64,000 bases of DNA from Acidovorax sp. CCYZU-2555 (GCF_018413525.1 NZ_JAHCDD010000003.1:1-64000); one strand, 5' to 3'; positions 8,023-18,589 are shown, numbered from the stretch's first letter. The notes: a model not told the origin generated them from the letters alone. Numbers and translations are program-made.

Positions 8023-9423
8023 TTATTGCGGGGGATCGCGGTATTCCACGTAGGCGCGACCGCGGACTTCCTGAATCCAGGTGGCATAGGCCTTGTCCAG
8101 CTTCTGTTCGCGCACGACATTGCGCAGCGCGTCGCGCTGCTCGCGCGCGGACAGCGTCGCCTGGCGGCGCTCGATCAGCTGGATCAGGTGCACGCCGAAC
8201 CGCGACACCACCGGAGCGCTGACTTCGCCCGGCTGGAGCTGGTTCAGGACTTCCTCGAATTCAGGCACATAGGCGCCAGGACCGGCCCAACCGAGGTCGC
8301 CGCCTTCCTTGGCGCTGCCGTCCTGGGAATATTCGCGCGCCAGATCTTCGAAACGCGCCTGGCCCGCCTGCACGCGGCGGCGGTAATCTGCCAGACGTTC
8401 GGCCGCCTGGCCTTCATTGAGCTGCTCCGTAGGGCGCAGCAGGATGTGGCGCGCATGGTTCTGTGTGACCACGGTGGCCATGCCCTGCTGCGAACGGTCG
8501 ATCACCTTGAGCAGGTGAAAGCCCGCGCCGGAGCGCACGGGGCCGACCACGGTGTTCTTGGGCGACGACGCGACGGCGCGCGTGAACAGCTCGGGGTAGC
8601 GGTCCGCGGGACGCAGGCCCAGCACGCCGCCTTCCTTGGCCTCGGGTGCATCCGAGTATTCGCGCACCACGGCCGCGAAATCCTGGCCGGCGCTGAGCTT
8701 CTCGAGCGCTTCGCGCGCGCGCGCTTCGCGCTGGGCGACAACCGCGGGCGACGCGTTTTCGGGCACGGAGATGAACACGTGGCCCAGGTTCAGCGTCATG
8801 TTGGAGGTGTCTCCGCTGGTGCGCTGTTCCTTGAGGTACTGGTCGATATCGAGTTCGCTCACGCGCACCCGGCCGTCGACTTCGCGCTCGCGCAGGCGCT
8901 GCAGCAGCAACTGGTTGCGCAATTCGTCGCGAAAACGCTTGGCACTGATGCCATCGGCCGCGAGCCGCGACATCATCTGTTCGAGCGACAGGCTGTTCTG
9001 GCGGGCGACGTTCTGCGCGGCCTGGTCGACCGCATAGTCGTCGACCTTGATGCCGCCCTCGCGCGCGCTTTGCAGCTGCGCCTTCTCGAGGATCAGCCGC
9101 TCGAGCACTTCGCGCGCCAGCACGTTCTCGGGAGGCAGCTGCCCGCCCTGGCCCGCAATGGACTGGGCCACGCGCGCCATGCGGTCGCGCACTTCGGTAT
9201 TGGTCACCGGCTCGGAATTGACCACGGCCACGATGTAATCTGCCGAGCGCACGCCGGTGTTGCCCGGCACGGCGCGGGCACTGCCGTCCAGCGCCTTTGA
9301 CAGGGAGGCGGCCGGCCCGCCGGACAGGCGCAGGCCCTGGGCCTGCACGCCCACGGCGGCAAAAGTGGCCAGGCACACGAGGCCCATGGCAAAGGTGCGA
9401 GGGGTCAGGGAGGAAAGACGCAT
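8023..9423 (-). CDS. surA: periplasmic peptidyl-prolyl isomerase/chaperone SurA
   Basis: A 466-residue SurA: a signal peptide ending near VGVQAQ (about residue 29), an N-terminal chaperone domain with VNSEPVTNTEVRDRM, and two parvulin domains. The first is around residues 210-315 (LGHVFISVPENAS to GAGFHLLKV), the second around 325-430 (NHARHILLRPTE to RFGVHLIQL). It escorts unfolded outer-membrane proteins through the periplasm to the Bam complex. The gene sits 15 bp downstream of lptD, whose product is a known SurA client, and 9 bp upstream of rsmA. Confidence 0.96.
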   Translation of the reverse strand: MRLSSLTPRTFAMGLVCLATFAAVGVQAQGLRLSGGPAASLSKALDGSARAVPGNTGVRSADYIVAVVNSEPVTNTEVRDRMARVAQSIAGQGGQLPPENVLAREVLERLILEKAQLQSAREGGIKVDDYAVDQAAQNVARQNSLSLEQMMSRLAADGISAKRFRDELRNQLLLQRLREREVDGRVRVSELDIDQYLKEQRTSGDTSNMTLNLGHVFISVPENASPAVVAQREARAREALEKLSAGQDFAAVVREYSDAPEAKEGGVLGLRPADRYPELFTRAVASSPKNTVVGPVRSGAGFHLLKVIDRSQQGMATVVTQNHARHILLRPTEQLNEGQAAERLADYRRRVQAGQARFEDLAREYSQDGSAKEGGDLGWAGPGAYVPEFEEVLNQLQPGEVSAPVVSRFGVHLIQLIERRQATLSAREQRDALRNVVREQKLDKAYATWIQEVRGRAYVEYRDPPQ

Positions 9424-9438
9424 GGAGCTGTGCTTTGT

Positions 9439-11937
9439 TTAATCGTAATTGCTGAAGCGGCTGGGCGTGGTGCTGGTTTGACGCAAGGCCTGGTAGCGAG
9501 GGATATTGTCCTTCAAGCTCTGCAAGGGGTTGGAGCCCAGGCTCAGACGCGAGAAGCCGACGAACTCGACCTGGAACAGCAGCCGGGTATTCGAGGTGGT
9601 CACGCTGCTTTGCAGACGCTCGAGAACGACCCGACCGACCCAGCAACAGCTGTCATATTCGAAGCCGACGACAGTATCGACGAGCTTGCGATCCTGCAGA
9701 CTGTAATTCAACCGGCCCACAGAGTACCAGCGCCCGCCGTTGCGACCTTTGTCCTCGGAGGCCCAAGGGTTACGGATAGGCCATTGCCAGCCCACGTCGA
9801 CCTGCTCGCTGGTGCCGCGCTGCAGACGGTAGGCCGCGCTGATGGTACGGTAATTGCCCGGGCTGTAGCGCGCGCCCACGGTCGTGCGCTCGGAGTGGCC
9901 GGTTTCGCGGTTGTATTGCATGGCCGCGTCGAGCGCCCACTGCTGCGTCCAGTTGATCGAGGCGCCGAACAGGATGTCGGACAGGCGGTCGGTCGCGGGC
10001 ACTTCGCCGGGCAGCGTCACGCGCTGGTCGGAAAAACGCACGCGCTGGGCCACGCCGAAGCGCGCGGACTCGGCGCCGGTGTCGGCATCGATGAAACGCG
10101 TGGTCAGGCCCAGGGTCAGCAGATTGTTGTCCGCGAGGCGGTCATGTCCGCTGTAGCTGTTGTCGCTGTAGATGGTCGCCAGGTTGAAATCGTTGAGCGC
10201 GGTGTCGTACACCGGCAGCATGTTCTGGGCGCGGTACGGCGTATAGGTGTAGAAGGCGCGCGGCTCCAGCGTCTGCAACAGGCTGCGGCCGAAAAGCTGC
10301 GTTTCGCGCTCGAACACCAGGCCGCTGTCGAGGCTCACCGTGGGCAGCGTGCGCCCGGCCGATGTCATGCCGTTGCTCAGCGGGTCTTCGAACTGGTATT
10401 GCGTCGCGTGCAGCTTGAGCTTGGGCGTGAAGAACGCGCCGGGCCACAAAACCGGGCGGCTGATTTCTGCCATCAGATAGCTGCGCTGGGCATTGGTCTG
10501 GCGGGTCAGCAGCGGATCGGCTTCGAAACGCGTGGTGTCGGCTTCGACCGTCAGGTCCAGGCCGCCGCCCAGGTTCAGCGGCGTATAGCGCCATTGCAGC
10601 TGCGGCATGCGGTCATAGGGCGGCATGATCGGCGAGGCCACGTCCTGCAGCGTCTGCCACTTGAGCGTGCGCAGCATCAGCGTCGTATCCTGGCCGCCCC
10701 AGTACAGGCTGGCATCGCTGGACAGCAGGCGCGAGTTGAGCGTCCGGTCGACGTCGCGCCGCGTGAAGTCACGCCAGTAATTGTTGTCGCTCACGCGGTT
10801 GAGGTTCATGTTCAGCCCCAGCCCGCCCCAGGGCGAGGCAATCTGGCCCTGGTGCTGCAGGCCGTAGGCCCAGCGATCACGGTCGCGCAGGCGGTCCCCG
10901 GGCATGTAATCGAGCCGCACTTTGCCTTGGTAGGTGGGCTCGAGGTAGCGAAATTCCGCGCCGACGTTCACGCCGCGCTTGGTCATCAGCGTGCTCGACA
11001 GCGTCGCGTCGCGGTTGGGCGCGAGGTTCCAGTAGTAAGGCTGGGTGTATTCGAAGCCGCTGACGTTGTCCAGGCCTATGGTCAGCGGCAGCAGGCCCGA
11101 CTTGCGCTGGTCCGACAGCGGAAAGCTCACCACGGGAATCGGCAGTACCGTGACCCCCTTGAACTGCAGCTTGGCGCCACGCGCATAGCCGACCTGCTCG
11201 CCCTGATCCAGATGGATGGAGTCGGCCTTGAGCATCCAGTCGGGCTCCCAGCTGGCCTCGTTGTCGCGCTGGCAGGTGGTGTAGGTGGCGTTGCGCACGA
11301 TGGAGCGTTCGCGGTCCAGGAACTCGACTTCGGACGCATCGCCATGCGCCTGCGTGGCCAGGAAGCGGTAGTTGGCATCCGTGAAGTTGCCGCGAAAGGC
11401 TTCGACTTCCAGGTCGAGGCGGCTGCCGTCGAACACATTGCCAGCGCGGTTGATGTGCACCTGGCCTTCGGCCTGCAGCCGGTCGTCGGCCACGGTGTAT
11501 TCCATGCGGTTGGCACGGACAATGGTGTCGCTGCGGCGCAGTTCGGCATGGCCGTCGATCACGGCACGCACATCGGCCTGGCCCGCAATCGAGTCGCCGC
11601 GCACATAGACCGGCTGCAGCGGCCGCGCGGCCTCGGTGATTCTTTCCTGCAGCATGGGCGTGGCGCGCAGCACCGGCGCGGGCAGCGGCTCTGCGGATTC
11701 GGACTGCGCCTGGGCCTGGGCCAACGCAGGCAGACCGGCCCAGGCCAGTGCCATCCACCAGACCAGGGGACGAACGGCCGGCAGGCCAGACGACAGCTGC
11801 CGCCGGGGCAGCGGACAGGATGTGGGCACGGCGATGGATTGCTGGCGAGGAGGCACGGTGGGCGAAAAGGTGGAAAGCTGAGGGGCCAATGCCTGCACGC
11901 GGGCAAGCAGGCGAGTTTGTAGAATCCGATTATCCAT
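9439..11937 (-). CDS. lptD: LPS-assembly outer-membrane protein LptD
   Basis: An 832-residue LptD (OstA/Imp). After a long basic N-terminus comes a hydrophobic signal-like segment (VWWMALAWAGLPALAQAQ, about residues 57-75), then an LptA-like jellyroll domain (about 100-250, with YVRGDSIAGQADVRAVIDGH), then a C-terminal beta-barrel ending in the aromatic-rich strand FQVEFVGFSRLSLGS. With LptE it places LPS in the outer leaflet. The exact start is doubtful: the ATG used here overlaps the divergent amgK start codon, and the true start may lie nearer the signal segment. It heads lptD-surA-rsmA. Confidence 0.93.
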   Translation of the reverse strand: MDNRILQTRLLARVQALAPQLSTFSPTVPPRQQSIAVPTSCPLPRRQLSSGLPAVRPLVWWMALAWAGLPALAQAQAQSESAEPLPAPVLRATPMLQERITEAARPLQPVYVRGDSIAGQADVRAVIDGHAELRRSDTIVRANRMEYTVADDRLQAEGQVHINRAGNVFDGSRLDLEVEAFRGNFTDANYRFLATQAHGDASEVEFLDRERSIVRNATYTTCQRDNEASWEPDWMLKADSIHLDQGEQVGYARGAKLQFKGVTVLPIPVVSFPLSDQRKSGLLPLTIGLDNVSGFEYTQPYYWNLAPNRDATLSSTLMTKRGVNVGAEFRYLEPTYQGKVRLDYMPGDRLRDRDRWAYGLQHQGQIASPWGGLGLNMNLNRVSDNNYWRDFTRRDVDRTLNSRLLSSDASLYWGGQDTTLMLRTLKWQTLQDVASPIMPPYDRMPQLQWRYTPLNLGGGLDLTVEADTTRFEADPLLTRQTNAQRSYLMAEISRPVLWPGAFFTPKLKLHATQYQFEDPLSNGMTSAGRTLPTVSLDSGLVFERETQLFGRSLLQTLEPRAFYTYTPYRAQNMLPVYDTALNDFNLATIYSDNSYSGHDRLADNNLLTLGLTTRFIDADTGAESARFGVAQRVRFSDQRVTLPGEVPATDRLSDILFGASINWTQQWALDAAMQYNRETGHSERTTVGARYSPGNYRTISAAYRLQRGTSEQVDVGWQWPIRNPWASEDKGRNGGRWYSVGRLNYSLQDRKLVDTVVGFEYDSCCWVGRVVLERLQSSVTTSNTRLLFQVEFVGFSRLSLGSNPLQSLKDNIPRYQALRQTSTTPSRFSNYD

Positions 11938-13033
11938 GAGCCATCCCATCTCCCCCATTGCCAGCGTTGAATGGCCCAATGCCGAACGCCAAGCCGCTTT
12001 CGCCGCCTGGCTCGCGCCCCTCGTCAGTTTGCATCAGCTCCAACCCGAGAGTCTGCGCCCGGCTTCGGCCGATGCGAGCTTCCGCCGTTACCTGCGGCTG
12101 GACTGCGCCAGCGGCGCCAGCCTGATCGTGATGGACGCGCCGCCCGACAAGGAAGACTGCGCGCCTTTCGTCAAAGTCCAGGCGCTGCTCGCGGCCGCGG
12201 GCCTGACGGTGCCCGACATTCTCGCCTGGGATCAGGCCCAGGGCTTCATGCTGTTGAGCGACCTGGGTTCGCAGACGCTGATCGAACGCCTGGACCCCGC
12301 CGCGCCGCGCGACGCCGAGCCCTGGTACCGCCAGGCCACCGACCTGCTGCTGACCTGGCAGCTGGCCTCGCGCCCCGGCGTGCTGCCGGTCTATGACGAA
12401 GCCCTGCTGCGCCGCGAGCTGGCGCTGTTCCCCGACTGGTACCTGGCCAAGCACAAGGGCGTGACGCTGGTCGGCAAGCAGCAGGAAACGCTGTCGAAGG
12501 CCTTCGACGCCATCGTCGCGAACAACCTCGCCGTGCCCAGCGTCTACGTGCACCGCGACTTCATGACACGCAACCTGATGCTGCCGCAAAGCGCGGGCGG
12601 CCCGCTGGGCGTGCTCGACTTCCAGGACGCGGTCTACGGCCCCATCACCTATGACCTCGCGAGCCTGCTGCGCGACGCGTTCATCAGCTGGGACGAAGAT
12701 TTCATCATCGACATCTGCGTGCGCTACTGGGAAAAGGCGCGCAAGGCCGGCCTCGTGGGCGCGACCAGCACCTCGGGCTGGGGCGACGACTTCGGCGAGT
12801 TCTACCGCGCCGTCGAGTGGATGGGCCTGCAGCGCCACTTCAAGGTGGCCGGCATCTTCGCGCGCCTGACGCTGCGCGACGGCAAGCCCAAGTACCTGGC
12901 CGACGCGCCGCGCTTCATCCATTACATCCGCTCCACGGCCGACCGTTATCGCCAGCTGGGGCCGCTGCTGAAGGTCATCGACGAGATCGAGAACATCCAG
13001 GCCGTAGAGGGCTATGCCTACGGAAGGATGTAA
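11936..13033 (+). CDS. amgK: AmgK-like aminoglycoside-phosphotransferase-fold sugar kinase
   Basis: The 365-residue protein belongs to the APH/choline-kinase fold with the catalytic loop VYVHRDFMTRNLM (about residues 201-213) and the metal-binding GVLDFQDAVYGP (about 223-234). This is the pattern of AmgK, the anomeric MurNAc/GlcNAc kinase in the cell-wall recycling bypass to UDP-MurNAc. In pseudomonads amgK pairs with the nucleotidyltransferase murU; no murU-like gene lies here, so it would have to be elsewhere. The gene is divergent from lptD, with start codons overlapping by two bases. A terminator-like hairpin follows. Confidence 0.75.
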   Translation: MSHPISPIASVEWPNAERQAAFAAWLAPLVSLHQLQPESLRPASADASFRRYLRLDCASGASLIVMDAPPDKEDCAPFVKVQALLAAAGLTVPDILAWDQAQGFMLLSDLGSQTLIERLDPAAPRDAEPWYRQATDLLLTWQLASRPGVLPVYDEALLRRELALFPDWYLAKHKGVTLVGKQQETLSKAFDAIVANNLAVPSVYVHRDFMTRNLMLPQSAGGPLGVLDFQDAVYGPITYDLASLLRDAFISWDEDFIIDICVRYWEKARKAGLVGATSTSGWGDDFGEFYRAVEWMGLQRHFKVAGIFARLTLRDGKPKYLADAPRFIHYIRSTADRYRQLGPLLKVIDEIENIQAVEGYAYGRM

Positions 13034-13077
13034 GCCAGTGGCAGCATTTGCTTGCTGCTATTGCCGTTCCACACATT

Positions 13078-13103
13078 AAAAGCGGGCGTTGGCGCCCGCT
13101 TTT
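13078..13103 (+). terminator. hairpin terminator after amgK
   Basis: An AAAAGCGGGCG arm, TTGG loop and CGCCCGCTTTT arm form a perfect 11-bp stem ending in T's, 44 bp after the amgK stop and 27 bp before the rsmE start. Confidence 0.8.
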
Positions 13104-13130
13104 CACCTGCTTCCTCATTTTTTCCCGCCC

Positions 13131-13880
13131 ATGCCCCGTTTCCACTGCCCCATTCCGCTGCGTACCGGCGACACGCTTGAGCTGCCCGCCGGCGCCGCGC
13201 GCCATGTGCAGGTGCTGCGCCTGCAGCCCGGCGACAGCATCACCTTGTTCGAAGGCCAGGCCGGCGACGGGTTCACGGGCGGCGAATTCGACGCCACGGT
13301 GCTGCGCATGGGCCGCAGCGACGTGCAGGTGCAGGTCGGCGTGCACCGCGCGCTGGAACGCGAAACCGCGCGCGAAGTGCATCTGCTCGCCGGCATCACG
13401 GCCAACGAGCGCATGGACTGGCTGGTCGAAAAAGCCACCGAACTCGGCGCCACCAGCATCACGCCGCTGCTCGCCGAGCGCAGCGTGCTCAAGCTCAAGG
13501 GCGAGCGCGGCGACAAGAAGCGCGCGCACTGGCAGGCCGTCGCGGTCGCCGCCAGCGAGCAAAGCGGGCGCAACCGCGTTCCCGTGATCCACCCCGCGAC
13601 CGACCTTGCAGGCTGGCTCGCGAGCGCGCCCGCAGCGGATGCGCCGGCCCGGTTGCTGCTGTCGCTGGGCGAAGGCACGCAGCCATTGCGTGCGGCCGCA
13701 GCCCAGCATGCACCCGAACAGAAATCCGTGGTCTTCCTGTCAGGCCCCGAAGGCGGTCTGAGCCCCCAGGAAGAAGCGCTGGCCCGCGCCAACGGCTTTG
13801 CCCCCGTCACCCTGGGCGCACGCGTGCTGCGCGCCGAGACCGCGCCGTTGGCGGCGCTGGCGACGTTGACTTTGGATTGA
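13131..13880 (+). CDS. rsmE: 16S rRNA (uracil1498-N3)-methyltransferase
   Basis: A 249-residue RsmE. It methylates U1498 in 16S rRNA using SAM. It has an N-terminal PUA-like region (MPRFHCPIPL to LFEG) and a SPOUT knot domain with KATELGATSITPLLAERSV, the loop FLSGPEGGLSPQEE (about residues 202-215) and LGARVLRAETAPLAAL near the end, all diagnostic. Length is normal. The ATG at 13131 fits the conserved start; an in-frame upstream ATG at 13089 falls inside the terminator hairpin and is rejected. Confidence 0.95.
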   Translation: MPRFHCPIPLRTGDTLELPAGAARHVQVLRLQPGDSITLFEGQAGDGFTGGEFDATVLRMGRSDVQVQVGVHRALERETAREVHLLAGITANERMDWLVEKATELGATSITPLLAERSVLKLKGERGDKKRAHWQAVAVAASEQSGRNRVPVIHPATDLAGWLASAPAADAPARLLLSLGEGTQPLRAAAAQHAPEQKSVVFLSGPEGGLSPQEEALARANGFAPVTLGARVLRAETAPLAALATLTLD

Positions 13881-13915
13881 GGGCGCAGCCTTTGGAACTG
13901 GCGCAGCCCAGCAAG

Positions 13916-14007
13916 GGGGCAGCGAGCAAGGGCCGCCCCGCAGCGAGGCTGCCGTCCCCCTCCACCGAAGGTTGAGAGGGGGAAGCGACGAAGTCGCTCA
14001 GGGGGTG
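13916..14007. repeat. dispersed intergenic repeat, copy 1
   Basis: Positions 13916-13978 are identical over 63 bases to 41023-41085, beginning GGGGCAGCGAGCAAGGGCCG. After a divergent spacer both copies end in GCTCAGGGGGTG. Here the repeat fills the gap between two convergent genes and reaches the stop codon of the M20 peptidase. It contains internal GC-rich inverted segments, so it may act as a bidirectional terminator or a mobile repeat. Confidence 0.8.
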
Positions 14008-15473
14008 ATTGGTAAACTCGCAATCACCTGCGCCACCGCGGCAGTGATCTTCTTCGCATACGGCACATGCAGGAACTCGTTGGGGCCGTGCGCATTGCTC
14101 TTGGGGCCCAGCACGCCGCAGACCATCATCTGCGCCTTGGGAAAGCCCTGGCTCAGCATGTTCATCAGCGGAATCGTGCCGCCCTGGCCGATATAGCCGC
14201 AGGCCGCGCCGAAATGCGCCTGGCTCGCGCTCTGCAGCGCCTGTTCGAACCAGGGGTCCATGGCCGGCGCGTTCCAGCCGCTGGCCGAGCTCAGGCCTTC
14301 CCAGGTGACCTTGGCCTTGTAGGGCGCGTTGTCTTCGAGCAAGGCCTTCATTTCCTGCACGCAGGACGCTGAGTCGACCAGCGGCGGCAGGCGCAGGCTC
14401 AGCTTGAACGCCGTATAGGGGCGCAACACATTGCCCGCGTTCTGCAGCGTGGGGAAACCTTCGGCGCCGGTCACGCTGAGCGTGGGCTCCCAGGTGCGCT
14501 TGAGCAGCGACTCGACCGGGTCGGACGTGGTCGGCAGCGCAAACGTCGTCGCGCCGCCGCAGTCGTAATGCGCCCAGGGAAAGCGCTTGGTGACTTCTTC
14601 ACCCAGGATGGCCGCCGTGGCGCGCGCCTGGGCCAGCCGGTCGGCGGGCACTTCGCAGTGGAAGCTCGCGGGCAGCAGACGGCCCGTGGCGCTGTCTTCA
14701 AGACGGTCGAGCACCTGGCGCATGATGCGAAACGATGAGGGCACGGCGCCCGAGGCATCGCCCGAGTGGATGCCTTCGGTCAGGATCTCGACCTTGAGCG
14801 TGCCCGTGGCCATGCCGCGCAGGCTGGTCGTGAGCCACAGCTGGTCGTAGTTGCCCGCGCCGCTGTCGAGGCAGATCACCAGCGCGACTTCGCCCAGGCG
14901 CGGGCGCAGTGCGTCCACATAGGGCAGCAGGTCGCGCGAGCCGCTTTCCTCGCAGGTTTCGATCAGCCCGCAGATGCGCGGATGCGCCACGTTCTGGCGC
15001 TTGAGTTCCTGCACCGCGGCAATGCTCGCGTAGACCGCATAGCCGTCATCGGCGCCGCCGCGGCCGTAGAGCTTGCCGTCTTCGTACTTGGGCGTCCATG
15101 GGCCCAGATCCTTGCGCCAGCCTTCGAACTCGGGTTGCTTGTCGAGGTGGCCGTACATCAGCACCGTGCCCTGGCTCTGCGCCTGCGACTGGGTCGCGGC
15201 GACTTCGAAGAACAGCACCGGCGTGCGGCCCGGCAGGCGCACGATTTCGAGCGTCAGGCCCGCGACTTTCTGCGCCTCGACCCAGGTGGCGGCGTTGCGC
15301 AGCACGGTGTCGAGGTAGCCCTGCTGCTCCCAGTCGGGCGCGAACATCGGCGACTTGGCGGGAATCGCTATGTATTCAGTGAGCTGCCCGACGATGTCGC
15401 TGTCCCACTGGGCGCTGACACGCTCCAGTGCGAGAGCCGGATCGAGGGCGGTGGCGGGGATGCGTGCATTCAT
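13998..15473 (-). CDS. M20 family metallopeptidase
   Basis: A 491-residue M20 (CNDP/ArgE/DapE-like) dizinc peptidase. Ligand motifs read in order: MYGHLDKQP (His), GRGGADDGYA (bridging Asp), ETCEESGS (catalytic Glu-Glu), CLDSGAGNYD (Asp), and NAHGPNEFL (His) near the C-terminus, with a lid/dimerisation domain between. It should hydrolyse a di- or tripeptide or an N-acyl amino acid in the cytoplasm, as no signal peptide is present. AAGGAG lies 8 bp before the ATG. It is downstream of the glycerophosphodiesterase on the same strand. The dispersed repeat overlaps its 3' end. Confidence 0.9.
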   Translation of the reverse strand: MNARIPATALDPALALERVSAQWDSDIVGQLTEYIAIPAKSPMFAPDWEQQGYLDTVLRNAATWVEAQKVAGLTLEIVRLPGRTPVLFFEVAATQSQAQSQGTVLMYGHLDKQPEFEGWRKDLGPWTPKYEDGKLYGRGGADDGYAVYASIAAVQELKRQNVAHPRICGLIETCEESGSRDLLPYVDALRPRLGEVALVICLDSGAGNYDQLWLTTSLRGMATGTLKVEILTEGIHSGDASGAVPSSFRIMRQVLDRLEDSATGRLLPASFHCEVPADRLAQARATAAILGEEVTKRFPWAHYDCGGATTFALPTTSDPVESLLKRTWEPTLSVTGAEGFPTLQNAGNVLRPYTAFKLSLRLPPLVDSASCVQEMKALLEDNAPYKAKVTWEGLSSASGWNAPAMDPWFEQALQSASQAHFGAACGYIGQGGTIPLMNMLSQGFPKAQMMVCGVLGPKSNAHGPNEFLHVPYAKKITAAVAQVIASLPITP

Positions 15474-15540
15474 GGCTAAAGCTCCTTCGTCGGTGCCACG
15501 GAGGGCCGCGGCGATGTTCTATTGTCCTGCAGACTGCGGT

Positions 15541-16701
15541 TCAGGGCTTGCGTTGCATGGCGTCGATGGCGGCGCGGCCGATTGCCGGGTCATCGGTGAA
15601 CACGCCATCGATGCCGGCGCGCAGGAAAGCGTCCATATCGGCGCGCGCATTGCCGCGCAGCGCGCCGTTGCCGGCCGGCGCGCTCTTGAGCTGGGCCGGC
15701 AGGAAAGCGTTTTCGGGACGCAGCGTCCAGACATGCACCAGCAGGCCCGCGGCATGCGCGTCGTGCACGAACGAGGTGGGCCGGCCATGGCCGCCATCGG
15801 TCACGGGAATCACCATGGTCTTGCTCGGCCCCACGCCCTGGGCGTAGGTGGCGATCTCGGCCAGGCCCGCGGGCGTGGCCATCTTCGCGTAGGTGGTGCG
15901 CGGCACGCCCTCGCGCGCCTGGTCGAACGGGCTGCCGTTGGGCGTCATCAACTGCACCAGCCGCACCGGCGTCTGCGCATGCAGCGCGCGCAGGTTGTCG
16001 ACTTCGAACGACTGGATGAACACTGGCGCATCCGCGCGGTTGAGCCCATGTTTCGTGAGCACGTCGAGCAGCGGCTTTTCGAGCGGATGGCCGATGGACT
16101 GGAAGTAGCTCGGGTGCTTGGTCTCGATGTACAGGCCTATGGTGCGCCCCGTATGTGCGCTCTGCGTGCGCGCCAGCGCGATCATTTCCTCGAGCGTGGG
16201 CACTTCGAACTGGCCGTCGTAAGCGGCGCTCGCCGGGCGCAGCAGCGGAATGCGCTCGCGCGCGCGCAGCGTCTTGAGTTCGGCGAGCGTGAAGTCTTCG
16301 ACAAACCAGCCCGTGAAGGCCTTGCCGTCAATCGTCTTGGTCGTGCGGCGCGCGGCGAATTCCGGGCGAGCAGAGACGTCGGTGGTCGCTTCCTGCAGCG
16401 TGCCGTCGGCCTTGAGAATGGCGATCGCGTTCTCGTGGCGCGACACCAGCACGCCGTCGCGCGTGATGACCAGATCGGCCTCGATCAGGTCGGCGCCGTC
16501 ATCGATGGCTTTCTGATACGCCGCGAGCGTGTGCTCGGGGCGCAGCGCCGACGCGCCGCGGTGGGCGATCAGCGCGGGCTGGGGCGGCCAGCTCGCGGCG
16601 GGCGCGGGTGACGCCGGCTGGGCCTGAGCGCTGGCCGCAAGCGCCGTCCACGCCAGCGCGCTGGCCATCACCGTTTTCTTGCACGACCGCAGCAAATCCA
16701 T
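15541..16701 (-). CDS. periplasmic glycerophosphodiester phosphodiesterase (GlpQ-like)
   Basis: A 386-residue protein with a Sec signal (cleavage near ASAQAQ, about residue 28) and a GDPD barrel: LIAHRGASALRPEHTLAAY carries the catalytic His-Arg and Glu, IEADLVITRDGVLV the metal-binding Glu/Asp, and SRHE the second His. IETKHP and GVFTDDP are later family marks. It hydrolyses glycerophosphodiesters to glycerol-3-phosphate and an alcohol in the periplasm. Length and the large insert (about residues 100-170) fit the GlpQ subgroup rather than the shorter UgpQ group. It follows metW after 66 bp. Confidence 0.92.
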   Translation of the reverse strand: MDLLRSCKKTVMASALAWTALAASAQAQPASPAPAASWPPQPALIAHRGASALRPEHTLAAYQKAIDDGADLIEADLVITRDGVLVSRHENAIAILKADGTLQEATTDVSARPEFAARRTTKTIDGKAFTGWFVEDFTLAELKTLRARERIPLLRPASAAYDGQFEVPTLEEMIALARTQSAHTGRTIGLYIETKHPSYFQSIGHPLEKPLLDVLTKHGLNRADAPVFIQSFEVDNLRALHAQTPVRLVQLMTPNGSPFDQAREGVPRTTYAKMATPAGLAEIATYAQGVGPSKTMVIPVTDGGHGRPTSFVHDAHAAGLLVHVWTLRPENAFLPAQLKSAPAGNGALRGNARADMDAFLRAGIDGVFTDDPAIGRAAIDAMQRKP

Positions 16702-16767
16702 GGTTCACCTTTCGTCAGCGCGCGCGGACACCATGCCTGCGCCTGCCGCCAGCGCCCATGCTACCGG

Positions 16768-17348
16768 TTAACTGTGTTCCAGGCAGAACACGGCCGTGCC
16801 GGCGCGCAGATTCGGCAGAAAGCGCACGGTGTTGCCGTCCTGCAGACCAAAAGCGTCGCGCACCTGCAGCCGGTTCTTGTGCGCCAGCACTTCGAAGTCC
16901 TTGAACGTGCCGACGCGGATATTGGGCGTGTCGTACCACTGGTAGGGCAGGCGGCGCGTGACCGGCATGCGCCCGCGCAGCACCGACAGGCGGTTGGGCC
17001 AGTGTGCGAAGTTGGGGAAGGCGACGATGCCCAGGCGGCCTATGCGCGCGGTTTCGCGCAGCATGATTTCGGCATTGCGCAGATGCTGCAGCGTGTCGAT
17101 CTGCAGCACCACATCGAAGCTGTTGTCGCCGAACATCGCCAGGCCGTCTTCGAGATTGAGCTGCAGCACGTCGACGCCGCGGCGCACGCAGGCCAGCACG
17201 TTGGCGTCATCGAGCTCCACGCCGTAGCCGCTGCAGCCGCGCTCGCGCTGCAGATACGACAGCAGTCCGCCATCGCCGCAACCCAGATCCAGCACGCGTG
17301 CGCCTTCGGGCACGAGGCGGGCAATCGCCTCCATGGTCGATTTTTCGG

Positions 17349-17352
<4 letters not shown>
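16768..17352 (-). CDS. metW: methionine biosynthesis protein MetW
   Basis: A 194-residue class I SAM-methyltransferase-fold protein with motif [13 protein letters not shown] (about residues 20-31) and the MetW-specific [20 protein letters not shown]. It overlaps metX by 4 bp (ATGA), the conserved metX-metW arrangement of many proteobacteria. MetW is needed for full acyl-homoserine formation by MetX in several of them. A methyl transfer reaction has not been assigned. It is translationally coupled to metX and so under the same riboswitch. Confidence 0.93.
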
Positions 17353-18476
<1,124 letters not shown>

Positions 18477-18477
18477 G

Positions 18478-18511
18478 AAAAAACCCGGCATCGCTAAAAA
18501 CGAGGCCGGGT
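18478..18511 (-). terminator. intrinsic terminator in the metX leader (riboswitch expression platform)
   Basis: On the minus strand ACCCGGC pairs with GCCGGGT (7 bp, loop of about 15) and is followed by six T's ending one base before the metX ATG. Placement between the SAM-II-type aptamer and the gene makes it the likely off-switch. Confidence 0.75.
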
Positions 18512-18524
18512 CGAGATGTCGTCG

Positions 18525-18585
18525 GACGGGTCTTTAGCTGGATTTATAAAGCGCCCGCAAGCATTGGCAAATCGGCGCGTGAAAG
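18525..18585 (-). ncRNA. SAM-II riboswitch aptamer upstream of metX
   Basis: The minus strand shows, in order, the conserved blocks of the SAM-II pseudoknot: GCGCCGATTT, then TTGCGGGCGC, then TTTATAAAT, then AGCTAAA. GCGCC pairs with GGCGC as P1, and the AGCTAAA segment would form the pseudoknot. The same blocks and order occur in the published metX SAM-II structure. It should bind S-adenosylmethionine and reduce metXW expression when SAM is plentiful, here probably through the terminator just downstream. It begins about 6 bp after the stop codon of the upstream Mn-exporter gene. Confidence 0.85.
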
Positions 18586-18589
18586 AACC

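Noticed and set aside
9430-11922. 830-codon frame antisense to lptD
   Set aside because: No domains and no ribosome-binding site; the lptD frame carries signal peptide and barrel features.
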